Notes: generated from the letters alone by a model not told the origin. Counted from the stretch's first letter, positions 25,058-32,260 are shown. The stretch: 42,235 bases of DNA from an uncultured Clostridia bacterium (GCA_945828095.1 CALZOZ010000009.1:1-42235); one strand, 5' to 3'. Numbers and translations are program-made.

Positions 25058-27709
25058 ATGAAGTATTACTTGAAGAGCATTGATGAAACATTAGCCGAAG
25101 TCAACTCAGGCACCCAGGGGCTTACGAGCGCCGAAGCCGCAGAACGTCTTGAAAAAGACGGCAGGAATAAGCTGGCCGAGGCCCCGAAAGATTCACTGTT
25201 TAAGCACTTTATGATGCAGCTGGCTGACCCTATGATTATAATACTTATCGTGGCAGCAGTGATTTCCGGAGTAACATCTTTTTATTCAGGAGAAAGCTTT
25301 GCCGATGTAATAATCATTCTGGCAGTTGTAATTATCAACGCGGTTCTGGGAATTCTGCAGGAAAGCAAGGCTGAAAAGGCCATAGAAGCACTTCAGGAGA
25401 TGTCCGCAGCTACAAGTAAGGTCTTTCGTGATGGAAAAATCACCAGCGTTAAGAGTGAAGAGCTTGTGGCAGGCGATGTGGTAATCCTGGAGGCCGGTGA
25501 CAGCGTTCCCGCAGACGGCAGAATTATAGAGTGCGCAAGCATGAAGGTGGAAGAAGCAGCATTGACCGGCGAAAGCGTGCCTGTGGATAAGACTGCAGAG
25601 GTTATAAGCCTCGGCGATGAAAAAGATATTCCTCTGGGAGACAGAAAAAACATGGTATATATGGGCAGCACAGTAGTTTACGGACGAGGTGCGGCCGTAA
25701 TCTGCGATACCGGTATGGATACCGAGATGGGTAAAATTGCTGATGCTCTGGCACAGGCAAAAGAAGGTAAAACCCCGCTTCAGCTTAAACTGGCACAACT
25801 TTCAAAAATCCTTACTGTTCTGGTGCTGGCAATATGCGTGGTTATCTTCGGAGTAAGCCTCCTTCGTGCCGGAGACATTACAGGAGAGGTTTTCCTGGAT
25901 ACATTTATGATTGCAGTAAGTCTGGCAGTGGCAGCTATTCCTGAAGGTCTTGTGGCTGTGGTAACCATCGTGCTTTCCATAGGCGTAACCAATATGTCTA
26001 AGAGAAACGCCATCATCAGAAAACTGACGGCAGTTGAAACTCTCGGCTGTGCGCAGATTATCTGTTCAGACAAGACTGGAACACTTACACAGAACAAGAT
26101 GACCGTAGTTGACTATTACGGAGACGATGAAAAACTGCTGGCTCAGGCTATGGCTTTATGCTGCGACGCCAAAATCGAGGAAGGGGCAGACAGTGCCACC
26201 GGTGAGCCTACAGAGTGTGCTCTTGTAAACTATGCTCATAAACTGGGCCTTAACAAAGGTGAGGTAGAAAAGACGCTTCCTAGAGTGGGAGAGGTTCCTT
26301 TTGACAGCGGCCGTAAGATGATGACAACTCTTCATAAGGATGAGGAGAACAGCAGAATAATTCAGTACACTAAGGGCGCACCTGACGAGGTACTGAAGAG
26401 ATGTACAAAAATATACAGAGATGGTAAATCGGTTGACATCACTGATGAGGATAAGGCCGCCATACTTAAGGCAAATAAAGAGATGGCTGACAAGGCCCTC
26501 AGAGTACTCATGGCTTCAATGACAGTTTACGAGGAAATGCCGTCGGATGTTTCAGTAGAAGGTCTTGAACACGATCTTTGTTTCCTGGGTCTGACAGGCA
26601 TGATTGACCCGGTAAGACCGGAAGTTAAGGCAGCCATCGAGGAATGTTATCAGGCAGGAATTACTCCGATAATGATTACCGGTGACCATGTGGATACAGC
26701 ATCAGCAATAGGCAGAGAACTGGGAATTCTCAGCGAAGGAAAGCATGCCATAACCGGTGCTATGCTCAATGAGCTTTCGGACGAAGAATTTGAAAAGGAA
26801 ATAGAAAACATAAGCGTATATGCCCGCGTACAGCCTGAACACAAGGTAAGAATCGTAAACATGTGGAAAAAGAAAGGCTATGTAACGGCTATGACCGGCG
26901 ACGGAGTAAACGATGCACCTAGTATAAAGTCTGCGGACATCGGTGTGGGCATGGGTATTACCGGTACAGACGTTACAAAGAATGTAGCTGATATGGTACT
27001 GGCAGATGACAACTTCGCTACCATCGTAGGCGCTGTTTCAGAGGGCAGAAGAATTTATGACAACATTCGTAAGGCGATACAGTTCCTGCTGGCTTCCAAC
27101 ATGAGTGAGGTGGTAAGTATCTTCGCCGCTACTCTCATGGGATTTACTATTCTTCATCCGGTGCACCTGCTGTGGATCAACCTGGTTACAGACTGCTTCC
27201 CGGCACTGGCTCTGGGTGTAGAAAGACCGGAAGATGGAATAATGAAGAGAAAGCCTCGTAAGACCACCGACGGTATCTTTGCCGGCGGAATGGGCTTCGA
27301 TATGGGATACCAGGGTCTTGTGGTTTCAGTGCTGACTTTGGGCGCCTACTTTGTAGGACACTTTATGGAGTCCGGGGTATGGGAAATCACCAACAGCCCT
27401 GACGGAACAACCATGGCTTTCCTGACACTTTCCATGGCAGAAATTTTCCACAGCTTTAACATGAGATCTCAGCGCGGCAGCATTTTCACCATGAAGTATA
27501 TGAACAAGAGCCTCTTCTTTGCCGGAGTTGCCAGCCTGATATGTACTTCTCTTGTTATCTATGTGCCGTTCTTGGCTGCCGCCTTCGAATTTGAGCACAT
27601 CAGTGTGGAAGAGTATCTCATCGCATTAGGAATGGCATTCTTAGTTATTCCTATCGTGGAAATCGTCAAGCTGATACAGAGAAAAACCATGGCTTCGAAA
27701 CAGGCATAA
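25058..27709 (+). CDS. P-type cation-transporting ATPase (P2A, calcium/manganese type)
   Basis: An 883-residue P2-type ATPase with a cation-transporter N-domain, ten expected helices, the actuator loop TGES at 170-173, the ion-binding PEGL at 295-298, the phosphorylated Asp338 in CSDKTGTLT, and the hinge TGDGVNDAPSIKSADIG. The sequence class matches SERCA-like calcium pumps of Clostridia. The upstream manganese riboswitch suggests that its physiological cargo includes Mn2+, exported when manganese is high. Starts after AAAGGGAG. A terminator follows. The ion choice cannot be settled from sequence alone. Confidence 0.93.
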   Translation: MKYYLKSIDETLAEVNSGTQGLTSAEAAERLEKDGRNKLAEAPKDSLFKHFMMQLADPMIIILIVAAVISGVTSFYSGESFADVIIILAVVIINAVLGILQESKAEKAIEALQEMSAATSKVFRDGKITSVKSEELVAGDVVILEAGDSVPADGRIIECASMKVEEAALTGESVPVDKTAEVISLGDEKDIPLGDRKNMVYMGSTVVYGRGAAVICDTGMDTEMGKIADALAQAKEGKTPLQLKLAQLSKILTVLVLAICVVIFGVSLLRAGDITGEVFLDTFMIAVSLAVAAIPEGLVAVVTIVLSIGVTNMSKRNAIIRKLTAVETLGCAQIICSDKTGTLTQNKMTVVDYYGDDEKLLAQAMALCCDAKIEEGADSATGEPTECALVNYAHKLGLNKGEVEKTLPRVGEVPFDSGRKMMTTLHKDEENSRIIQYTKGAPDEVLKRCTKIYRDGKSVDITDEDKAAILKANKEMADKALRVLMASMTVYEEMPSDVSVEGLEHDLCFLGLTGMIDPVRPEVKAAIEECYQAGITPIMITGDHVDTASAIGRELGILSEGKHAITGAMLNELSDEEFEKEIENISVYARVQPEHKVRIVNMWKKKGYVTAMTGDGVNDAPSIKSADIGVGMGITGTDVTKNVADMVLADDNFATIVGAVSEGRRIYDNIRKAIQFLLASNMSEVVSIFAATLMGFTILHPVHLLWINLVTDCFPALALGVERPEDGIMKRKPRKTTDGIFAGGMGFDMGYQGLVVSVLTLGAYFVGHFMESGVWEITNSPDGTTMAFLTLSMAEIFHSFNMRSQRGSIFTMKYMNKSLFFAGVASLICTSLVIYVPFLAAAFEFEHISVEEYLIALGMAFLVIPIVEIVKLIQRKTMASKQA

Positions 27710-27731
27710 AGAATAGAACAAAAAATTAATT

Positions 27732-27767
27732 AAACCCGGGGCGGGAAAACAGCTTTCCGGGTTTTTT
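27732..27767 (+). terminator. Intrinsic terminator after the ATPase gene
   Basis: AAACCCGG (27732-27739) pairs with CCGGGTTT (27757-27764) and is followed by a run of T. It ends the ATPase transcript and faces the small RNA read from the other strand. Confidence 0.9.
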
Positions 27768-27806
27768 AGTGTCAACAGGCAAGTAGCCTTCGGGCTTTTG
27801 CACAAA

Positions 27807-27889
27807 CGAAAACCGCCAAACTAAAAGTTTGACGGCTCAAACGAATTTTTCGGACTGGGCCGCCATGCGAAAAGCGGCAATCCTTTGTT
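27807..27889 (-). ncRNA. Small RNA, copy 1 (orphan antitoxin-like RNA)
   Basis: About 83 bases on the minus strand. It begins near AACAAAGGATTGCC, folds a first hairpin (GCCGC/GCGGC, 27859-27878), has a single-stranded CAGTCCGAAA, and ends in a terminator hairpin of ten pairs (27813-27835) followed by TTTT. The copy at 30843-30931 shares promoter, first hairpin, the single-stranded segment and terminator. Here no peptide gene faces it; only the sequence TTTTGCAC, shared with the leader of the other locus, remains at its left side. Function as antitoxin is inferred from copy 2. Confidence 0.7.
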
Positions 27890-27895
27890 AAATAA

Positions 27896-27924
27896 ATAAT
27901 AACATACACAAAAAAATATGTCAA
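27896..27924 (-). promoter_or_regulatory. Promoter of small RNA copy 1
   Basis: On the minus strand TTGACA (27919-27924), a 17-base spacer and TATTAT (27896-27901). Confidence 0.85.
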
Positions 27925-27956
27925 ACATTAAATAAAGGAGAAAATGTGGGATAGAC

Positions 27957-28112
27957 ATGCCGCAAAATCGTACGATTTAAGTTGAAAAAAATATGGGCAG
28001 ATATTTAAAATTGGCGCAGGCCGAAGACATTTTTAACTAAAAACGGTAAGGTGGCTGCAAAACTTACTAATCCGTTTAATAGAAAAATAGAAATTGCAAA
28101 ATTATTTCTGGG
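27957..28112 (+). pseudogene. Decayed Phd/YefM-type antitoxin remnant
   Basis: Translating across frames gives NMGRYLKLAQAEDIF, then, after an in-frame stop and a one-base frame change at about 28035, TKNGKVAAKLTNPFNRKIEIAK. Together this is the usual course of Phd/YefM antitoxins: a DNA-binding N-terminal part, then the ITKNGKPVAKL strand. The N-terminus also contains a stop, and the C-terminal toxin-wrapping part is missing. The next frame, a PIN-domain protein, starts exactly where the antitoxin breaks off, so one deletion removed both ends. Confidence 0.6.
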
Positions 28113-28468
28113 AAAACGCAAACAAAGTATTTCTTGCTGCAGCAACAGAAAAGATTGAAGCGGTGATAACTGCAAAGTCCCTGACAGACATATACTACTT
28201 AAGCCATAGGTACACACACGATGATAAGAAAACGAGAGATATCATATTAAAACTTTTGGAACTGTTCAAACTGGCGGATACAGCGGCAGATGACTGCATC
28301 AATGCACTGGCATCAGAAGTTTCTGATTACGAGGATGACGTCATGATTGAGAGTGCTGTGCGTATTTGCGCAGACTATATCGTTACACGCAATATAAGCG
28401 GCTACCAAAAATCTCCCATTCCTGTCATCTTGCCTGAAGAATTCATTTTAGCATTTGAGAAAAATTAA
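28094..28468 (+). pseudogene. PIN-domain toxin (VapC-like), N-terminus deleted
   Basis: About 124 residues of a PIN ribonuclease: an AVITAKSLTDIYYL segment, KLLELFKLADTAADDCINAL, then SEVSDYEDDVMIESA with acidic active-site residues and ADYIVTRNISGY with the last conserved Asp region. The start, which normally carries the first catalytic Asp (a hydrophobic strand then DTN), is lacking, and a stop codon stands in frame just upstream. The only possible start is TTG at 28094 with no ribosome site. It is therefore probably inactive. Together with the antitoxin remnant it is a dead type II module. A strong terminator follows. Confidence 0.7.
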
Positions 28469-28473
28469 TACTA

Positions 28474-28506
28474 AAGGTGCAGAGCTTAAGGCTTTGCACT
28501 TTTTTT
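28474..28506 (+). terminator. Terminator after the PIN remnant
   Basis: GTGCAGAGC (28477-28485) and GCTTTGCAC (28491-28499), nine pairs with one G-U, a five-base loop and seven T. The IS element begins directly after the T-run. Confidence 0.9.
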
Positions 28507-28508
28507 GC

Positions 28509-29246
28509 AGGGCCTATAAGCCCGTGTCGAGAACGCAAAGCGTTCGAGATATAAACCACCCGCTATGCGGGTGCGCGACGAAGGTTATACCAAAAAATCA
28601 CCAACTTCAGTATAATGTGGTTGTTCAAGCTACATTGTATGAAAGGAAGGTGATTTTATGGCTAATAGAACTAACAGCCTTGCACATACAAAATGGATGT
28701 GCAAATATCATATAGTGTTCACTCCAAAGTATAGACGAAAAATCGTATATAATCAATACCGTCAAAGTTTGCAGGAGATAATAAAAACACTTTGTAAATA
28801 CAAAGGAGTGGAAATCTTGGAAGGACATATGATGCCGGACCATGTGCATCTTGTGCTGAGCATCCCGCCGAAACAGAGTGTATCGAGTTTCATGGGATAT
28901 CTCAAAGGGAAGAGTGCACTGATGATGTTTGATAAACATGCAAACCTGAAATACAAATTTGGAAACAGGCACTTTTGGGCTGAAGGATACTATGTCAGCA
29001 CAGTTGGGCTTAACGAAGAAACAATAAGAAAATATGTCAGAGAACAGGAGAAGCATGATATCGCACTTGATAAGTTGAGTGTGAAAGAATATGAAGATCC
29101 GTTCAAAAGATAAATAGACCCCTTCAGGGGTAGCCAAAGAGGCAAAGGCAATGTAGCTTGAACAAAGAGAAAGCTAGCGCCTTTAGACGCTAGCCGGTAT
29201 TCCACGGGCTTATAGCCCTAGAACAAACCACCCTTTTGAAGGGTGG
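28509..29246 (+). mobile_element. IS200-like element (IS200/IS605 family)
   Basis: About 740 bases with one Y1 transposase gene and no tnpB. The left end has AGGGCCTATAAGCCCGTG (28509-28526) and a hairpin CACCCGC/GCGGGTG (28557-28573). The right end has the reverse, CACGGGCTTATAGCCCT (29203-29219), and a hairpin CCACCC/GGGTGG (29228-29246). Subterminal hairpins without true terminal repeats are typical of this single-strand transposing family. A further hairpin, GCTAGCG/CGCTAGC, lies at about 29173-29194. Exact ends are uncertain by some 10-20 bases. Confidence 0.8.
28658..29113 (+). CDS. tnpA: IS200/IS605 family Y1 transposase
   Basis: A 151-residue HUH single-strand transposase. The metal site PDHVHL carries His62 and His64, and the nucleophile is Tyr126 in IRKYVREQE. 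It cuts and joins the top strand at hairpins on either end of the element. Starts with ATG after GGAAGGTGA. Length and motifs are intact, so it may still be active. A TATAAT at about 28612 probably provides its -10. tnpB is absent, as in IS200. Confidence 0.93.
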   Translation: MANRTNSLAHTKWMCKYHIVFTPKYRRKIVYNQYRQSLQEIIKTLCKYKGVEILEGHMMPDHVHLVLSIPPKQSVSSFMGYLKGKSALMMFDKHANLKYKFGNRHFWAEGYYVSTVGLNEETIRKYVREQEKHDIALDKLSVKEYEDPFKR

Positions 29247-29328
29247 TCATGATTGGTATCAAGCGGCGCACATCAGCTTGATATAAATTTTTTCATATGG
29301 GCCATGCATAGCCCAAATTTTCCTTTCA

Positions 29329-29363
29329 AATATTGAGGGTTCATACCGGCCCTCAATATTTTA
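29329..29363. terminator. Bidirectional hairpin before the JAB gene
   Basis: AATATTGAGGG (29329-29339) and CCCTCAATATT (29350-29360) form eleven perfect pairs, followed by TTTAT. It probably shields the JAB gene from IS-derived transcripts. Between the IS right end and here only a weaker GGGC/GCCC hairpin (about 29299-29314) is seen. Confidence 0.75.
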
Positions 29364-29394
29364 TACAGTGAAAAAATGGAGGGTTTAACTAGTT

Positions 29395-30393
29395 ATGAAA
29401 ACAAAAAAACTTGGCGTTGGCATAAACACCGAACATATAAGGACAGACGGAATAGACTTTATAGGCAAAAAAATAGATGGAGCAGCGGAACTTGCCTCGC
29501 TGCTGCAGACTTTCCGAAATCCTTTATATGAGACTTTTCGGATTTTCTATATTAAGGACGATTATGTAATTGCAGCGGAAGCAATTTCAAACCGGCTGCC
29601 AGGCTGTGTAAACTTTGCCGAAGATGGAGATGCTAAAAAAGCATATCTTCACACAAAAGAGATTATGGAAGCACTGAAAGCGGATAGCTTTTATATTTGT
29701 CATAACCACCCAAGTGGAGATCCGTCACCTTCAGCCCATGACAGATTTGTTACAATGGCTTATGATGTGTTCTGTGAAGGCTTTTTAGGCCATATAGTTT
29801 TGGATCATACCAAGTTTGCTCTGATAGATAAATATGGCCATGATGAAATTCTGGATGTTCCAAATTGTTTACCAAAAGACCCTTTCTTATCACCAACGAT
29901 AGAGCATCCTCTTTTGGGAACAAGGCTGGAAAGTATAAGCGAGGCTGCAGAACTAGGAAGAAAACTAATAGACTGTAGTCAAACAGATGTCAGTCTTCAG
30001 ATATTTACTGATGCAAGAGGAAATATAAGAGCTATTGAAGAAATATCAAGTCACCTGCTCCAGAACATAGAGCTATACAAAGACTTTTTAGAAAAAAGAG
30101 TAGCTGAATACGGGGGGTGTTGTTCTTTCCTTATAACAGCAGATGCAAATATGCATAGCAATTTTGACATTTTAATTGAGGAAAAATATCTTACAGACTC
30201 CATTTGTGTGGATGAATTTGGGTTTTATTGGAGCCGGTTAGAGGACAATGGTGTAAGACCGATACCAGGCTTTGAAATCTGTGGAAAAAAAGAAGGTGAG
30301 CTTGATATTTTTAGGGATATTCAGTACGGCAATTCCATCGATGAGGAAACCATTAAAAATATTGAAAAATACGACCCTGATATTGAAATATAA
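29395..30393 (+). CDS. JAB/MPN (RadC-like) domain protein
   Basis: A 332-residue protein with the JAMM metalloprotease-like motif in HNHPSGDPSPSAHD: His103, His105, Ser113 and Asp116. The motif type is that of RadC proteins, which are frequent on plasmids, integrative elements and defence regions; the biochemical role is unknown. The C-terminal 180 residues do not resemble a domain I know. The start at 29395 lies 11 bases after GGAGGG. The stop overlaps an ATG, and a LexA-type promoter begins right behind it. Confidence 0.75.
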   Translation: MKTKKLGVGINTEHIRTDGIDFIGKKIDGAAELASLLQTFRNPLYETFRIFYIKDDYVIAAEAISNRLPGCVNFAEDGDAKKAYLHTKEIMEALKADSFYICHNHPSGDPSPSAHDRFVTMAYDVFCEGFLGHIVLDHTKFALIDKYGHDEILDVPNCLPKDPFLSPTIEHPLLGTRLESISEAAELGRKLIDCSQTDVSLQIFTDARGNIRAIEEISSHLLQNIELYKDFLEKRVAEYGGCCSFLITADANMHSNFDILIEEKYLTDSICVDEFGFYWSRLEDNGVRPIPGFEICGKKEGELDIFRDIQYGNSIDEETIKNIEKYDPDIEI

Positions 30394-30395
30394 TG

Positions 30396-30424
30396 TTGAC
30401 AAAAGAACAAATGTTCGATATAAT
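30396..30424 (+). promoter_or_regulatory. Consensus promoter with LexA (SOS) box in the spacer
   Basis: TTGACA (30396-30401), exactly 17 bases, TATAAT (30419-30424): a perfect consensus promoter. The spacer contains GAACAAATGTTC (30405-30416), which fits the Gram-positive LexA box GAAC-N4-GTTC exactly. Bound LexA would cover both promoter elements. The gene at 30453, and perhaps the peptide toxin at 30760, would be induced by DNA damage. Confidence 0.85.
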
Positions 30425-30452
30425 AAAGAAAAAGAAAGGAAAAGGTGCGGTT

Positions 30453-30677
30453 ATGAGTTTAAAGCCTAGCGATATAACTGATGAAGAAGTTATGACTTAT
30501 CTAGGGAAGGTACTAATTGAGGGGCCTATTCCAGATATGGAAGCATATCGAAGATATAAACGGTGTGAATATACAGCTACAGAGCTTGAGATAGTAAGAA
30601 AACATCTTGTAAAACACCCTGAAATCATTGATAGTATACGCCGGGGCGACAAGGTATTCTTCCATCCGCCATATTAA
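30453..30677 (+). CDS. 74-residue protein of unknown function, SOS-promoter driven
   Basis: A small soluble protein beginning MSLKPSDITDEEV and ending KVFFHPPY. It is mostly helical and has no recognised domain. I chose ATG 30453, which follows AAGGAAAAGGTG and sits 22 bases behind the transcription start expected from the LexA-box promoter. An in-frame ATG at 30393 overlaps the JAB stop but would lie upstream of the promoter start point and lacks a ribosome site. No terminator separates it from the holin-like peptide gene downstream. Confidence 0.65.
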   Translation: MSLKPSDITDEEVMTYLGKVLIEGPIPDMEAYRRYKRCEYTATELEIVRKHLVKHPEIIDSIRRGDKVFFHPPY

Positions 30678-30731
30678 GAAGGCAATCCGCCGAAAGGCTT
30701 TTGCACCAAGGGTTGCCGCAGGCGGCTTGGT

Positions 30732-30753
30732 CACTCCCAAATGAAAGGGGGTG
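30732..30753 (+). promoter_or_regulatory. Hairpin sequestering the toxin ribosome site
   Basis: CACTCCC (30732-30738) pairs with GGGGGTG (30747-30753) over seven pairs with an eight-base loop. The right arm is the Shine-Dalgarno sequence of the peptide gene at 30760. Occlusion of the ribosome site in the full-length transcript is typical of type I toxins. Confidence 0.7.
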
Positions 30754-30759
30754 TTGCTG

Positions 30760-30840
30760 ATGTACATAACACTTACGGACCTACTTAGCTATACTATTGT
30801 ACTGATAGCGATTGCAACCCTGTTTAAGGGTAAACAATAA
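30760..30840 (+). CDS. 26-residue holin-like type I toxin candidate
   Basis: ATG at 30760 seven bases after AGGGGGTG. The peptide starts MYITLTDLLSYT, has one hydrophobic helix (IVLIAIATLF) and a basic end (KGKQ). Size, helix and tail resemble the putative holin-like toxins (Hol_Tox) of Bacillota. The small RNA at 30843-30931 is read towards it and ends at its stop codon. The leader 30681-30688 (GGCAATCC) is perfectly complementary to the RNA segment GGATTGCC, and codons 5-7 (TTACGGAC) partly match the complement of its CAGTCCGAAA. The gene is too short for normal gene calling. Toxicity is inferred. Confidence 0.7.
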   Translation: MYITLTDLLSYTIVLIAIATLFKGKQ

Positions 30841-30842
30841 AA

Positions 30843-30931
30843 CTAAAACCGCCAAACTAATAGTTTGACGGCCTTTGCGAAAAATCTAATTTCGGACTGA
30901 GCCGCCATTCCACAAGCGGCAATCCTTTGTT
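30843..30931 (-). ncRNA. Small RNA, copy 2 (type I antitoxin candidate)
   Basis: About 89 bases, convergent with the holin-like peptide gene. Hairpin GCCGC/GCGGC, then a single-stranded CAGTCCGAAA, then the terminator hairpin CCGTCAAACT/AGTTTGGCGG (30849-30871) and TTTTAG. Copy 1 at 27807 is nearly identical in promoter, hairpins and the linker. The terminator stem is shared with the 3' end of the toxin transcript. I read it as the RNA antitoxin, by analogy with par-type loci. Confidence 0.75.
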
Positions 30932-30937
30932 AAATAG

Positions 30938-30966
30938 ATAATACCATATTACAGTAAATATGTCAA
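30938..30966 (-). promoter_or_regulatory. Promoter of small RNA copy 2
   Basis: On the minus strand TTGACA (30961-30966), 17 bases, TATTAT (30938-30943). It overlaps the region just before the secreted-protein gene on the other strand. Confidence 0.87.
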
Positions 30967-30983
30967 ATCAGGAGGAAAGGAAA

Positions 30984-32219
30984 ATGAAGATTAAGAGATT
31001 ATTACTCACAGCAGCACTCACAGCAGCCCTTGCTGTCACATCAGCAGTTCCGGCTATGGCGGAAACAGTGACAGCTGATGCAGGTGATCAGGCAGTGGTA
31101 ACAACCACCGCAGTAACAACCAAGTGGACAAGCTCAAAGCTTAAAGCCGCTACAGTAACCGCAAAGGCAGCGTCATACAGATACGACAAGGTAAAGCTTA
31201 CATGGGAGCAGCTTGCCGGAGTAGACGGCTACCAGGTTTACAGAGCTACATCGAAGACCGGAACATATACGAAAGTGGCAACCGTAAAGGGGGACAGCAC
31301 CACATCATACATCAATACCGGCCTTACTTGTGGCAAGACCTACTACTACAAGGTAAGAGCATATAAGAAGATAAGCGGTAAATACGTTTACAGCAAATAC
31401 TCTGCCGTAACATCAGGAAAGCCTGTACCGTCAAAGACAAGAGTCAAAGACGCATGGGGCAGTGCTATTGGAACTCATACAGTATATGTCGAATGGACGG
31501 GAATAGCCGGAGCCACCGACTATGAAGTTCAGTATAGATATACACTTAACGGCAAGACATCATCATGGAAAACCAAGGTTGAAAGCATTGACGGAGAATG
31601 GCTGCCGTTTAAGACATATAACACCCTATATAGAGAGGCAAAGAAAAAATATCCAAGCGGATATGTGACAGGTGTTGTCCTTGCCGGATACCCTAGAGGC
31701 TCTAAGATTCCTTTAAAGGAATATGTGGAAAGTACAGTAAAGAAAAACCAGGCTCTTGTAAGCTGGGTACCGCAGGATGACAGAATATATGAATTCAGAG
31801 TAAGAGCATACCGCACTGTATCCGGAAAGAAGGTATACGGCGCATGGTCAGACCCTTACACAATGGTTGAAACTTTCGACATAGACGCAGCATACGCAGA
31901 GCTTGAAGCATATGCAAAGGACTACGCAGCTAAGAACTATCCGCAATGGCATTACATCGACGACCATGAAGGTATGAATGACAGCAACGCAAGCTTCTAT
32001 GTTGAGGGAGAACTTGGTGGTTCATCAAGATATGTAAAGCAGGAAGATTTTATAGAAAATTACAAAGATGATATTGCAAGATATATCAGAAGAATGAAAA
32101 GTTCCGGAGGTCAGAAGGAAGGATTCGTTTACATTAAAAAGGTTCGTCCGGGAGATACGGAAGGACTTGGTATAAACGATTCCGACAACACCTACTATGC
32201 AGTATGGATGCTGTACTAA
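30984..32219 (+). CDS. Secreted fibronectin type III-like protein
   Basis: A 411-residue exported protein. The signal peptide is MKIKRLLLTAALTAALAVT followed by an AMAE cleavage site near residue 24. A first fibronectin type III-like module lies at about 50-155 (KLTWEQLAGVDGYQVYRA, YYYKVRAYKKI) and a second, interrupted one at about 160-300 with an insert (YEVQYRYTLNG, EFRVRAYRTVSGKKVYGAWSD). The C-terminal 110 residues are acidic and unknown. No sortase motif or lipobox is seen, so it is probably released or bound non-covalently. AGGAGGAAAGG precedes the ATG. Confidence 0.75.
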   Translation: MKIKRLLLTAALTAALAVTSAVPAMAETVTADAGDQAVVTTTAVTTKWTSSKLKAATVTAKAASYRYDKVKLTWEQLAGVDGYQVYRATSKTGTYTKVATVKGDSTTSYINTGLTCGKTYYYKVRAYKKISGKYVYSKYSAVTSGKPVPSKTRVKDAWGSAIGTHTVYVEWTGIAGATDYEVQYRYTLNGKTSSWKTKVESIDGEWLPFKTYNTLYREAKKKYPSGYVTGVVLAGYPRGSKIPLKEYVESTVKKNQALVSWVPQDDRIYEFRVRAYRTVSGKKVYGAWSDPYTMVETFDIDAAYAELEAYAKDYAAKNYPQWHYIDDHEGMNDSNASFYVEGELGGSSRYVKQEDFIENYKDDIARYIRRMKSSGGQKEGFVYIKKVRPGDTEGLGINDSDNTYYAVWMLY

Positions 32220-32225
32220 AATGTG

Positions 32226-32254
32226 TTGACATTTTAGACTAAAGAGAATAAAAT
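32226..32254 (+). promoter_or_regulatory. Promoter of the third small RNA
   Basis: TTGACA (32226-32231), 17 bases, TAAAAT (32249-32254), seven bases after the stop of the secreted protein. Confidence 0.85.
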
Positions 32255-32260
32255 ATAGTC

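Noticed and set aside
30840-30920. A short frame beginning MAAQSE inside both copies of the small RNA
   Set aside because: The ATG lies in the hairpin stem 14 bases from the AAAGGA, the frames end after 8 and 20 residues, and conservation follows the RNA stems and the linker, not codons.
27770-30970. CRISPR array, because of the repeated unit
   Set aside because: Only two copies 3 kb apart, each with its own promoter and terminator; no spacers and no cas genes.
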